Of a stretch of DNA of 42,360 nucleotides, positions 27,954 to 36,236 are shown one piece after another; within the stretch, counting starts at the first letter, position 1; each line of letters opens with the position of its first letter. Source of the DNA: Comamonadaceae bacterium (lineage in GTDB: Bacteria; Pseudomonadota; Gammaproteobacteria; Burkholderiales; Burkholderiaceae_C); contig QZKF01000087.1 of the NCBI GenBank assembly GCA_003599455.1, positions 1 through 42,360 on the forward strand. The letters run 5' to 3'. The position numbers were made by a program, and so were the translations under genes. The notes under the pieces are model-generated. The model saw only the letters and a program-made list of their open reading frames with translations. It did not search any database and was not told where the DNA came from.

Positions 27954-29570
27954 TCAGGACGGTGAGGCCGACTTGACCTTCAGCCGGGGATTGTGCTGCC
28001 AGCGGATCGGTTGCGCCTTCACCGGGCGCGCCGGCGCGCCGTGCTGTTGCAGCGCGGCATCCAGCGCCTTGCCGGCCTCGTCGCTCAGCGCGGCGTTGCG
28101 CGCGGCGGCCACGGCCTGGCAGCGCTGCGCGGCGCTGAACGGGTCGGCCAGCGCGGGCAGGGCCAGGTGGTCGATGATGTGCAGCAGGTTCTCCTTGCCG
28201 CGCTCGTTGGTGCTGCCGTAGCCCTTGATGAGGCGGCCGCACAGGGCGACCTCGTGGCCCAGCGGCGCGTGCATCGCGGTGAGGCTCACCACGGCGTCGA
28301 GCCAGCGCTCGATCAGCGCCTGCTCGGAGTGGAAGCGGCTGCCCAGCGGGCGCAGGCGCCGGGCGGCGGCGAGGCCGCGCAGCGCCAGCATGCCCAGCAC
28401 CGAGTGCGTGCCGATCTTCAGCGGCAGCGCCCAGGGTGGCTGGCCCGCGGCCACGCGCCGGCGGTCCCAGGCCAGCACGCGCTGCGCGAGCGATGCCGGC
28501 AGCATGGCGGCGAACTCGGGCGCGCCAGGCTTGAAGTGGTCGTACACCTTGAGCAGGTCGTCGCTGCCGGCCTTCACCTCGCCACGCACGCGGGCCTGGC
28601 GGCTGGCGCGGCTCTTGAGGTCGGCCACCAGCACGATGTCGTCGAACGCCATCCACAGCGCGATCCAGCGCGCCATCTCCACCGTGGTGCGGTGGCCGTG
28701 CAGGTTCTGCGGGTCGCCCAGCTTCTCGGCAGCGAGCACGCGGCGCAGGCGCGCGGCGTAGCGTTCGCCGTAGGCCGCGTCCTGGTATTCGCAGACGCGC
28801 GCATGGCCCAGCGCCATGAGCTCGTGCACCTCCAGCGGGAACTCGCGCCGCAGCGCTTCGGGCAGGCGGGCTTTCTGCGGCACGGGTGCGGGCTCGTCCG
28901 CCAGCACCTGCTCCACAAACGCGGTCTGCGCGCGCTGCGCCTGCACCGCATCGAAGGCGAGCGCGAAGCCGCGCAGGCTGGCTTTCGCGCTGCCACCACT
29001 CTCGCCGATCACGGCTTCGTAGTCGCGGCGCGCGAACGGCAGCAGGCCGCTGCCGGCGATCGCGCCCAGCATCACCGCGCTCACCACGGTGCCGGCCTGT
29101 TGCGTGAGCGCGGCCATGTCGAGCACGTGGCGCGCGCGGCTGTGCGTGTTTACCAGGGCGAGCAGCTCGGCCGCGTCGCGCCGGCCGTCGCCCATCACCA
29201 TCTTCTCGCCGGTGGTGAGCGCGCGCGCCGACGAGGTGATCACCAGCGTGTGCGAGTCCGAGGCCAGGCCGTTGGTGATCTGGCGGCCGGTCTCCAGCAG
29301 CTCGGACGACACCAGCGCGTCGAGCCGGCCGGGCAGGGGGTTCAGGCCGAACACCGGGCGGCGCCCGCCAAGCTCGGCCTGGGGCACGGGAAAGACCTCC
29401 AGGTAGTAGGTGGTAGCGCCGGTGCGCTGCGCCACGCCGGGGATGGAGGTGGCCTGCGCCGGGTAGCCCGCGTGGCGTGCGGTTTCCACCAGCCAGTCGG
29501 TCAGGATGCCGCCGCCTTCGCCACCGAGGGCGCAGAGCAGCAGGGAGATGGGTTGCTTGGTGTTCGACAT
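27954..29570 (-). CDS. iorB: Indolepyruvate oxidoreductase subunit beta family (IorB-like)
   Basis: A 538-residue protein. The N-terminal part (about 1-200) is the pyruvate ferredoxin oxidoreductase gamma-type domain, with LLCALGGEGGGILTDWLVETA. The rest is an extra helical domain found in long proteobacterial IorB proteins. With IorA it would oxidatively decarboxylate aryl pyruvates from aromatic amino acid breakdown to aryl-acetyl-CoA. The start at 29570 is 2 bp after the iorA stop. A much longer minus-strand frame that enters iorA is shadow. Confidence 0.88.
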   Translation of the reverse strand: MSNTKQPISLLLCALGGEGGGILTDWLVETARHAGYPAQATSIPGVAQRTGATTYYLEVFPVPQAELGGRRPVFGLNPLPGRLDALVSSELLETGRQITNGLASDSHTLVITSSARALTTGEKMVMGDGRRDAAELLALVNTHSRARHVLDMAALTQQAGTVVSAVMLGAIAGSGLLPFARRDYEAVIGESGGSAKASLRGFALAFDAVQAQRAQTAFVEQVLADEPAPVPQKARLPEALRREFPLEVHELMALGHARVCEYQDAAYGERYAARLRRVLAAEKLGDPQNLHGHRTTVEMARWIALWMAFDDIVLVADLKSRASRQARVRGEVKAGSDDLLKVYDHFKPGAPEFAAMLPASLAQRVLAWDRRRVAAGQPPWALPLKIGTHSVLGMLALRGLAAARRLRPLGSRFHSEQALIERWLDAVVSLTAMHAPLGHEVALCGRLIKGYGSTNERGKENLLHIIDHLALPALADPFSAAQRCQAVAAARNAALSDEAGKALDAALQQHGAPARPVKAQPIRWQHNPRLKVKSASPS

Positions 29571-29572
29571 GT

Positions 29573-31738
29573 TCAGGCCGGTTGCAGCAAACGCACGACG
29601 CTGCCGCGCAGGGAGTGGATGAGACGCTCGTGCCAGCGCGGGTTCTGCACCACCTCGGCGCGGTAGAACGAGGGGCACAGCGTGGCCGCGTGCGCGTTGG
29701 CGCCGCACAGGCCGCAGCCCACGCAGCCGTCGATGACGGTGGCCACCGGGTCGACCTTGAGCGGATCGGGGTTGTCCTTGAGCGTGAGCGTGGGGCAGCC
29801 CGAGAGGCGGATGCAGGCGTGGTCGCCGTTGCACACGTCCTCGTCCACACCGTACTTCACGCGCACCACGCGCTGGCCCTTCTTGAGCAGGCTGGCGATC
29901 CAGGGCTTGATGCGGCGCTGGCGCTCGAGCTGGCATTCGCCCTCGGCCACGATCACCTTGAGGCCCTGGAATTCGGTGCCGAAGGCCTCGGTGAGCGTGG
30001 CGCGCATGGTGTCCACCTCGTAGGTGTGCACGGTGCGCAGCCACTTCACGCCCAGGCCCTTGAGCGTGGTCTCGATGGTCTGGTTGGTGTGGGCCAGGCT
30101 CTGCAGCTTGTCGCCGGCCTGTTCCTTGGCGCCGTCGCTGGGGGTGGAGATGATGTCCTGCGTGCCGGTGGCCGAGGTGTAGCCGTTCTTGAAGATCAGC
30201 AGCACCGCATCGTCGCCGTTGAACAGCGCGCTCTGCACGCCGGTGAGCAGGCCGTTGTGCCAGAAGCCGCCATCGCCCATCACCGAGAGCACGCGCCGCT
30301 TCATCACCGGCGACACGCCCGCGCGGCTGGCCAGGCTCATGCCATAGCCCAGGATGGAGTGGCCGAACGAGAAGGGCTCGAAGGTGGCCAGCGCGTGGCA
30401 GCCGATGTCGCCCGCGATGTGCACCGGCCCGGTGTCCTGCTGCGCCAGCTTGAGCGCGGAGAACACCGGCCGCTCGGGGCAACCGATGCACATGCCGGGC
30501 GGTCGCGCGGGCAGCGGCGCCTGCAACCGCTGCACGGTCTCGGCGCGCCGCGTCCGGTTGCCCTGCAGCCAGGCGCGCGCGGCGTCGGTCACGGCCTGGG
30601 TGGCCGGGTCCTGCAGGTAGCGCCCGATGAAGCTGGCCAGCCCGTTGGCCATCACCTCGGTGGTGTACTCCCCGGCCTGGGGCAACATGTCCTTGCCGTG
30701 CAGCGGGGTCTGGATGTCGCGGCGGCGCAGCAGCGTGGCGAGTTCCTGCTCGATGTACTCGGGCTGGCCTTCTTCCAGCATCAGCACGGCGCGTTTGCCG
30801 ACGCAGAAGTCGGTGAGCTGCTCGGGCACCAGCGGGCAGGTGACGTTGAGCACCAGCAGGGGAATGGCCGTCTGCCCGAACGCATCGGCCAGGCCGAACT
30901 GCTGCAGCGCGCGGATCAGCGTGTTGTACAGGCCGCCCTGCACGATCAGGCCGAGGTCCTGGTGCACCCCATCGAAATGCTCGTTGAGGCCGTGCTCGAC
31001 GATGTAGCGCCGCGCGGCCGGGATGCGCTCTTCGCCCTTGAGCTTCTCGTGGCGGAAGGTGACCGGCGGGTGCGCGAGGCGGTTGTAGTCGAAGCTCGCG
31101 GGCTCGTCGATCAGCGCGTGCCGGGAGAGCGCGGGTTTCACGTTGTCCTTGGCGGTGAAGCTGCCGCGCACGTGGCAGGCGCGGATGCGCAGCTCCATCA
31201 GCGCCGGCATGTTCGAGGCCTCGGACAGGCGGAAACCCTGCTCGACCATGTGCACCATGCGAGCCAGGTCGGGCCGCGGATCGAGCAGCACCATGCTGGA
31301 CTTGAGCGCGTAGGCGTGCGTGCGCTCCTGGATCACGCTGGCGCCCTCGCCGTAGTCTTCGCCCACCACCACCAGCACGCCGCCGGTGACGCCGGGCGAG
31401 GCCAGGTTGGAGAGCGCGTCGGCCGCCACGTTGGTGCCGACGATGGACTTCCAGGTGACCGCGCCGCGCAGCGGGTAGTGGATGGAGGCGCCCAGCATGG
31501 CGGCGGCCGAGGCTTCGTTGGAACAGGCCTCGACGTGCACGCCGAGCTCGTCCATGTAGGGCCTGGCCTGCACCATCACGTCGAGCAGGTGCGAGACCGG
31601 CGCGCCCTGGTAGCCGCCGACGTAGGACACGCCCGATTGCAGCAAGGCCTTGGTGATGGCGAGGATGCCCTCGCCGTGAAACGTCTGCCCGTCGCCGAGC
31701 CGCAGGGATTCGATCTCCTTGCTGAATGAAACTTCCAA
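29573..31738 (-). CDS. iorA: Indolepyruvate ferredoxin oxidoreductase alpha subunit (IorA)
   Basis: A 721-residue thiamine-diphosphate enzyme. Order: transketolase-like pyrimidine-binding domain (GVSYVGGYQGAPVSHLLD near 36-53), a middle domain, the TPP-binding domain with MCIGCPERP and the GDGGFWHNG...NGYTSATG motif, and a C-terminal iron-sulfur region with CNGDHAC, SGCPTL, CVGCGLCG and LCPSF cysteines. The best start is TTG at 31738 with GGAGA about 7 nt upstream; no in-frame ATG is near. A MITE-like element ends 24 bp before this start. The divergent LysR gene is a likely regulator. Confidence 0.9.
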   Translation of the reverse strand: MEVSFSKEIESLRLGDGQTFHGEGILAITKALLQSGVSYVGGYQGAPVSHLLDVMVQARPYMDELGVHVEACSNEASAAAMLGASIHYPLRGAVTWKSIVGTNVAADALSNLASPGVTGGVLVVVGEDYGEGASVIQERTHAYALKSSMVLLDPRPDLARMVHMVEQGFRLSEASNMPALMELRIRACHVRGSFTAKDNVKPALSRHALIDEPASFDYNRLAHPPVTFRHEKLKGEERIPAARRYIVEHGLNEHFDGVHQDLGLIVQGGLYNTLIRALQQFGLADAFGQTAIPLLVLNVTCPLVPEQLTDFCVGKRAVLMLEEGQPEYIEQELATLLRRRDIQTPLHGKDMLPQAGEYTTEVMANGLASFIGRYLQDPATQAVTDAARAWLQGNRTRRAETVQRLQAPLPARPPGMCIGCPERPVFSALKLAQQDTGPVHIAGDIGCHALATFEPFSFGHSILGYGMSLASRAGVSPVMKRRVLSVMGDGGFWHNGLLTGVQSALFNGDDAVLLIFKNGYTSATGTQDIISTPSDGAKEQAGDKLQSLAHTNQTIETTLKGLGVKWLRTVHTYEVDTMRATLTEAFGTEFQGLKVIVAEGECQLERQRRIKPWIASLLKKGQRVVRVKYGVDEDVCNGDHACIRLSGCPTLTLKDNPDPLKVDPVATVIDGCVGCGLCGANAHAATLCPSFYRAEVVQNPRWHERLIHSLRGSVVRLLQPA

Positions 31739-31762
31739 GGCTGTGTCTCCAGTGGCCGGCTA

Positions 31763-32028
31763 GGGCCTGTTCACACTATTTTTCCAAGTGCGAATGGGTT
31801 GAAAACAGCGCCAATCGAGGCGCGCGACGACGGCCAGACTGGGCGTCTGGCCTAGGAGTGCAACGAAGAGTGGCGTTGTTTTCAACCCATTCCCTTCGGG
31901 TTGCGGCCAAAAAGACCATGCGCGGCGTTGCGAAGCCTTGCCGGGGGCAAACCCCGGCCGCGTTTCGCGCCTTGCGCATGGCCTTTTTGATCCGCAACGC
32001 ATCTTGGAAAAATAGTGTGAACAGGCCC
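31763..32028. mobile_element. MITE-like element with perfect 26-bp terminal inverted repeats
   Basis: A 266-bp element with perfect 26-bp terminal inverted repeats (31763-31788 and 32003-32028) that start GGGCCTGTTCACACTATTTT. Inside are two large hairpins. The first pairs 31792-31813 with 31871-31892 (22 bp, one mismatch) and carries GGCCAGAC-TGGGC-GTCTGGCC (31832-31852) at its tip. The second pairs 31901-31923 with 31974-31997 (imperfect) and carries GCCGGGG-GCAAA-CCCCGGC. No transposase is encoded; small frames on both strands are by-products. No target-site duplication is obvious. It is probably a non-autonomous element mobilised by an IS with matching ends. Confidence 0.8.
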
Positions 32029-32053
32029 AGGGGAATGCCGGCATCTCCCGGGA

Positions 32054-32076
32054 GTATGGGCATGCGGGCGTCATAC
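32054..32076. promoter_or_regulatory. Possible LysR-type operator dyad
   Basis: GTATG (32054-32058) and CATAC (32072-32076) form an interrupted inverted repeat just upstream of the lysR -10. LysR-type regulators bind such dyads near their own promoters. The spacing is longer than the T-N11-A norm, so this is tentative. Confidence 0.3.
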
Positions 32077-32081
32077 ATCAA

Positions 32082-32087
32082 TACAAT
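32082..32087 (+). promoter_or_regulatory. -10 element of the lysR gene
   Basis: TACAAT matches five of six bases of TATAAT and lies about 26 bp before the ATG at 32113. It overlaps an in-frame ATG at 32086, which argues against that earlier start. Confidence 0.5.
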
Positions 32088-32112
32088 GAAGGGACTAAGC
32101 CATATTAGATTC

Positions 32113-33021
32113 ATGCATATCAAAGACCTGGATCTCAACCTGCTGCGCCTGTTCAACGAGGTGTACCGCGCCGGCAGCGTGAGCCGCGCGGCCGAGCGCC
32201 TGGGTCTCACGCAGCCCGCGGTGAGCCATGGCCTCACGCGGCTGCGCCTGCTCATCAAGGACCCGCTGTTCGTGCGTGCGCCCGGCGGCGTGAAGCCCAC
32301 GCCCAAGGCGGTGGCGCTGGCCGAGGCGGTGCAGGGCGCGCTGGCCACGCTGGCGCACGCGCTGAGCGAATCGAGCGGCTTCGAGCCGGCCAGCTCGCGC
32401 CGCCTGTTCCGCCTGCACATGAGCGACATCGGCGAGAGCCGCTTCCTGCCCGAGCTCATGGCCAGTCTGCAGAAGCAGGCGCCCGGCGTGCGCGTGGCGA
32501 CGCGGCCGGTGGCGCACAGCGCGCTGGCCGACGCGCTGGACAGCGGCGTGATCGATTTCGCCTTCGGCTTCCTGCCGCAGGTGAAGGACACGCAGCGCAC
32601 CGAGCTGCTGCGCGACCGCTACGTGGTGCTCATGCGCACCGGCCACCCGATGCACGAGCCGCTGCAGCGCCTGCGCGGCGCGACCCAGCTCAAGGCCCTG
32701 CAGCAGCTCGATTTCGTGGCCGTGCGCACGCACAGCGACACGCTGCGCATCCTGGCGCAGACCGGCCTGCAGGACCGCCTGCGCCTGACCACCGAGCACT
32801 TCATGGTGCTGCCCTCGATCGTGAGCGCGACCGACCTTTGCGTGGTGATGCCGGGCAACATCGCGCAGGGGTTTGTCAAAACGGGGGGCTGCGTCATCGT
32901 GCAGCCCGCGTTCGTGGACCGAGACTTCACCGTTTCTCTGCACTGGAGCCACCGTTTCGAGGGCGACCCCGACAACCGCTGGTTCCGCGAACAGGTGCTG
33001 CGCCTGTTCGCCGGGCACTGA
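32113..33021 (+). CDS. LysR-family transcriptional regulator
   Basis: A 302-residue regulator with the HTH in residues about 4-63 (DLDLNLLRLFNEVYRAGSVSRAAERLGLTQPAVSHGLTRLR) and a substrate-binding domain from about 90. The start at 32113 (MHIKDLDLNLL) is family-like; the frame runs upstream through the MITE but this is not coding. There is no obvious Shine-Dalgarno. It is divergent from iorA with the MITE between, so it probably controls iorAB, unless the insertion has disrupted that. Confidence 0.92.
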   Translation: MHIKDLDLNLLRLFNEVYRAGSVSRAAERLGLTQPAVSHGLTRLRLLIKDPLFVRAPGGVKPTPKAVALAEAVQGALATLAHALSESSGFEPASSRRLFRLHMSDIGESRFLPELMASLQKQAPGVRVATRPVAHSALADALDSGVIDFAFGFLPQVKDTQRTELLRDRYVVLMRTGHPMHEPLQRLRGATQLKALQQLDFVAVRTHSDTLRILAQTGLQDRLRLTTEHFMVLPSIVSATDLCVVMPGNIAQGFVKTGGCVIVQPAFVDRDFTVSLHWSHRFEGDPDNRWFREQVLRLFAGH

Positions 33022-33035
33022 GCGCGCCGTCGCGC

Positions 33036-34724
33036 TCAGGCGGTCTGCAGCGCGCTGGCGAGCAGGCCTTCGGGGTGGGGCGGCTTGTAGCCGGCCGAGA
33101 GGGACACGCCGCCCGGCGCCGTCTGGCCGCTGGTGTGTTCGCCCAGGCGCGCGGGCGGGGCGGTGCTGCGGTAGAGCGCCCGCAGTGCCTCCACCCGCTC
33201 CTGCAGCGCGGGGTAGCCGCTCATGCGTTCGCTGTAGCGCTGCAGCACCTGGTGCGCCGACTCGATGAGCTTGGCGTTGCCGGTGCGTTCGCCCGCAGCC
33301 AACAACTGCTCCACCGTGCCCTGGGGGTCGCCCTTGAGGCTCAGGGTCATGGCCTCCTGGGTGATCTTGAGCACCTGGTTGTGGCCGGCGCGGATGCGCT
33401 CGGGCGCGTCGCCGCCACCGGCGGCCGCGCAGGCCAGCAGCTCGGTCATGGCGCGGCTGGTGCAGAAGCGCAGGGCCAGCGTGTCGATCGCGCCGTCGGC
33501 CTCCTGCAGGGGCAGTGAGCGCATCACCAGCCGGCTCATGAGCGCGAGCAGGTTGCAGGCCGACTCGAGGTCGAATTCGGGTGCGAGCACGCCGTTGGCC
33601 TGGCGGCGCACGTCGTCGAGCGCGCGCGCGGTGTGCTGCTGTTGCAGCGCAAGCAGGCTCTCGGCGATCGCCAGCAGGCGGTGCGGGCGCGCGGGCGCGT
33701 GGCTGCGGTCGCGCAGCCGGGTGAGCTGCTCCACCGTGCGCTGCAGGCCGCGCTGGTCGTTGTTGTCCAGCCGGGCGAAGGCCAGCAGCACCAGGGCCTG
33801 GGCGTCGAACATCTTGGAGTCCAGGCCCAGGCGCGTGGCGCGGTCGAGCAGTTCCGCGCCCTCGCTCTTCTCGCCGGTGTAGTAGGCCAGCATGCCGTGC
33901 TTGAGCAGCCGGCTGATGGAGGCCGGTGTGAGGCTTGTGGCCATCCGGTAGGTGGACAGCGCGTTCTCGAAGTTGCCGAGCTCGAACTGCGCGCGGCCCA
34001 TCACGTCGTAGGCGTCGGCGTAGGCGTCGTCGTCGCGGATCAGGCTCTCCAGCGTGGTCACGGCCTTGGCCGGCTGGCCGCTGTCGAGCTGGGCGCGCGC
34101 CACGCCCAGGCGGGCCCAGGGCAGGGTCTTGGCCTCGATCACGGCTTCGTACAGCGTCTGCGCCTCGGCCACGCGGCCACCGCGCAGCAGCAGCTCGGCG
34201 CCGATGCGCGCGGCGTAGAGCCAGTAGTCCTGGCGCGACTCGAAGCGCACCTGGCACAGGGCCGCGGCGCGTTCGAAGTCCTGCGCGTCGATGGCGCTGA
34301 AGATGTCCTGCAGCGCGCGTTTGCGCGCCCGCGCCTGCAGGATGCGGTCGGCCAGTCGAGCGCCGGTGTGCGGCTTGAGCAGGTAGGCGTCGAGCGCCGA
34401 CTCGGCGGCCTCGGCCACGCTGGCGTACGAGGCCTCGGCGGTGATCATCACGAACACCGTGTGGAAGGGCAGCAGCTGGTTGCGCCGCAGGTCGTCGAGC
34501 AGGTCCTGGCCCGAGGTGGATTCGCGCTCGAAGTGCTGTTCGCAGAGCACCACGTCGTAGCAGCCGACCTCGAGCTTGCGCCGCGCGTCGCTCAGGCGCG
34601 AGCATTGCGCCACCGTGCCCACGCCGAGCTCGCGCAGCTGCGACACCAGGATGGCGCGCGACTGCGGGTTGCCCTCGATCACGAGCGCCTGCGCGTCGTG
34701 CAGGTGGTTGGGGGCGGCGGGCAT
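33036..34724 (-). CDS. Receiver-like domain plus TPR protein
   Basis: A 562-residue protein. Residues about 10-130 have a CheY-like fold with the conserved Lys in YLLKPHTG, but the phosphoacceptor position is Glu 62 (DVVLCEQHF) and the acidic pocket is Glu 17-Gly 18 in place of Asp-Asp, so it probably cannot be phosphorylated normally. Residues about 150-400 contain several TPR-like helical pairs (GRVAEAQTLYEAVIE, ADAYDVMGRAQFELGNFENALSTYRMA). The C-terminal part is helical, with no DNA-binding domain. It is likely a protein-interaction adaptor. The frame extends upstream into ureD only as shadow. A terminator-like hairpin separates it from ureD. Confidence 0.82.
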   Translation of the reverse strand: MPAAPNHLHDAQALVIEGNPQSRAILVSQLRELGVGTVAQCSRLSDARRKLEVGCYDVVLCEQHFERESTSGQDLLDDLRRNQLLPFHTVFVMITAEASYASVAEAAESALDAYLLKPHTGARLADRILQARARKRALQDIFSAIDAQDFERAAALCQVRFESRQDYWLYAARIGAELLLRGGRVAEAQTLYEAVIEAKTLPWARLGVARAQLDSGQPAKAVTTLESLIRDDDAYADAYDVMGRAQFELGNFENALSTYRMATSLTPASISRLLKHGMLAYYTGEKSEGAELLDRATRLGLDSKMFDAQALVLLAFARLDNNDQRGLQRTVEQLTRLRDRSHAPARPHRLLAIAESLLALQQQHTARALDDVRRQANGVLAPEFDLESACNLLALMSRLVMRSLPLQEADGAIDTLALRFCTSRAMTELLACAAAGGGDAPERIRAGHNQVLKITQEAMTLSLKGDPQGTVEQLLAAGERTGNAKLIESAHQVLQRYSERMSGYPALQERVEALRALYRSTAPPARLGEHTSGQTAPGGVSLSAGYKPPHPEGLLASALQTA

Positions 34725-34804
34725 GAAGGAATGGGCGCAGGCGGACGCAGAAAGGGCAATCTCTGCATTCTGCGCAGGGCGCCGCCGCCCGGTGCCCGGA
34801 AGAA

Positions 34805-34824
34805 CAGGGCGTTTGCCCTGCTTT
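34805..34824 (-). terminator. Probable terminator after ureD
   Basis: CAGGGC (34805-34810) pairs with GCCCTG (34815-34820) across a 4-nt loop. On the minus strand it is followed by TTCTT, so it could end the transcript that contains ureD before the TPR gene; on the plus strand it is followed by CTTTT. Confidence 0.45.
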
Positions 34825-34843
34825 TCCGACGTGGGGGGAGTCC

Positions 34844-35674
34844 CTACACCTTCCAGATGCGCGGCGGCACGCTGGTCAGGCCCCAGGCCTCGGTGCGCAG
34901 GCCGGCCCAGACGCGCTGGAACAGCGCCATCAGCGGTTCGACCAGCGGGGCCACGGCGCGCAGCACCAGCATCTGCGGGTTGGGGCAGGTGGCGCCGGCC
35001 TGCAGGCCGTGCGGGTCGTTCCCCAGCAGCGTGCGCACGGTGTCCAGCAGCTGCTCGCGGCGCTCGCGCGCCAGCGGCGTGCCGCAGGCCAGCCACAGCG
35101 TGCCCAGGCAGCGCTGGCCGCCCAGGCCCAGGGGCGAGGCCAGCAGGCGGGTGTCGGCTGCGTCGAGGCGCGCCTGCTCCAGCCACAGGCCGGGGACCTC
35201 CAGCCGCTGCGTCAGGCAGCCGCGGTCGAACGGCTGGCCCGCGGTGGGCAGGCCGAGCGCGCAGACGTCCCAGCCGATCAACTCGGCGCCCTCGGCCAGC
35301 GTGGCGCGCAGCGTGTTGTGCGCCAGGCAGCCGGGGTAGGCGATGGTTTCGAGCGGCAGCCATTCGAGCCGTGCGCCGGCCTCCAGCGCCAGGGCCACCT
35401 GCTGTGTGGCGGGCGGTCCGTCCGAGCGGTAGAAGCGCGTGGCGCCGGGGGTGGAGAGCAGGCCGTGCGTGTCCGGCCCGGCGTGCACCCGCACATCGAG
35501 CACGTCGCCACCGACCAGCCCGCCGGGCGGGTGGATGATGACGTTGTGGCAGATGCCTTCGCCCTCGGGGTACAGGCTCTTGAAGATGCGCAGCGGCCCG
35601 GTGTGCGCATGCTGCAGCACGGTGCGCTGGGCGTCGCGGCGGTAGTTCAGGTCGAGTTGGGCGTGCCAGGGCAT
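34844..35674 (-). CDS. ureD: Urease accessory protein UreD, separated from its cluster
   Basis: A 276-residue urease chaperone that binds apo-urease and recruits UreF and UreG. Family features: WHAQLDLNYRRDAQRTVLQHAHTGPLRIFKSLYPEG at the N-terminus, then NVIIHPPGGLVGGDVLDVRV, TPGATRFYRS, ETIAYPG and GWDVCALGLP. It is the only urease accessory gene missing from ureABCJEFG and lies about 20 kb from ureA. It is 73 bp downstream of the deaminase gene on the same strand, suggesting it belongs to that operon now. Length and motifs look intact. Confidence 0.93.
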   Translation of the reverse strand: MPWHAQLDLNYRRDAQRTVLQHAHTGPLRIFKSLYPEGEGICHNVIIHPPGGLVGGDVLDVRVHAGPDTHGLLSTPGATRFYRSDGPPATQQVALALEAGARLEWLPLETIAYPGCLAHNTLRATLAEGAELIGWDVCALGLPTAGQPFDRGCLTQRLEVPGLWLEQARLDAADTRLLASPLGLGGQRCLGTLWLACGTPLARERREQLLDTVRTLLGNDPHGLQAGATCPNPQMLVLRAVAPLVEPLMALFQRVWAGLRTEAWGLTSVPPRIWKV

Positions 35675-35747
35675 GCGGGGAGTTTAGGGGAGCGCAGCCT
35701 CACGCGATCCGCCTTGGGGCGGCCCGGCGGCGGTGGAGCGTGGGGGC

Positions 35748-36236
35748 TCAAGTCTTCCAGAAACCCCGGTGCGGTTCGCTCGCTTCGTCCACCAGCACCG
35801 GCCCGATGCATTCGATGGCGTGCGGCGACGCCCTGAACACGTCGCGGCATGAGAGCTCGGCATCGCGCTGCTCGGCGCGTTCGCCGCGGAACACGCGCAG
35901 GCTCACGGCGTCGATGCCGAACACCACGCGCCCGATATTGCTCCAGAAGATCGCGCCCGCGCACATCACGCAGGGCTCGGCCGACGAGTAGAGCGTGGCG
36001 CGCGACAAGGTCTCGCGGTCCACCACCGGGCTGAGCTGGCGCACCGCGTTGGTCTCGGCGTGGCCGGTGCAGTCGCCGGTCTCGCCGGTGTTGCACCAGG
36101 CCTCGGCCAGCACGCGGCCGTCCTCGGCCACCACCACCGCGCCGAAGGGCCGGTTGCCTCGGTCGCGCGCCACCCGCGACCAGGCGATGGCCTGGCGCAG
36201 GTAGGTGCCGTCGCGTTCGCTCAGGGAGGCGCTCAT
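35748..36236 (-). CDS. Nucleoside/nucleobase deaminase (cytidine deaminase superfamily)
   Basis: A 162-residue zinc deaminase of the TadA / guanine deaminase / CodA-like fold. The zinc site is HAE in CTGHAETNAV with PCVMC in SSAEPCVMCAGAIFW. The pattern RPFGAVVVAEDGRVLAEAWC is common to guanine deaminase-like proteins. The substrate cannot be told from sequence; it could be guanine, cytosine or another aminoheterocycle. The ATG overlaps the stop of the solute-binding gene by 4 bp. Downstream comes ureD, which places ammonia-releasing steps together. Confidence 0.88.
   Translation of the reverse strand: MSASLSERDGTYLRQAIAWSRVARDRGNRPFGAVVVAEDGRVLAEAWCNTGETGDCTGHAETNAVRQLSPVVDRETLSRATLYSSAEPCVMCAGAIFWSNIGRVVFGIDAVSLRVFRGERAEQRDAELSCRDVFRASPHAIECIGPVLVDEASEPHRGFWKT

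Noticed and set aside
29477..31729. A 750-residue plus-strand frame over iorA
   Set aside because: Typical antisense shadow composition; iorA has clear TPP-enzyme motifs on the minus strand.
31760..32074. Small frames on both strands within the MITE as genes
   Set aside because: They arise from inverted repeats; no ribosome binding site or domain supports them.
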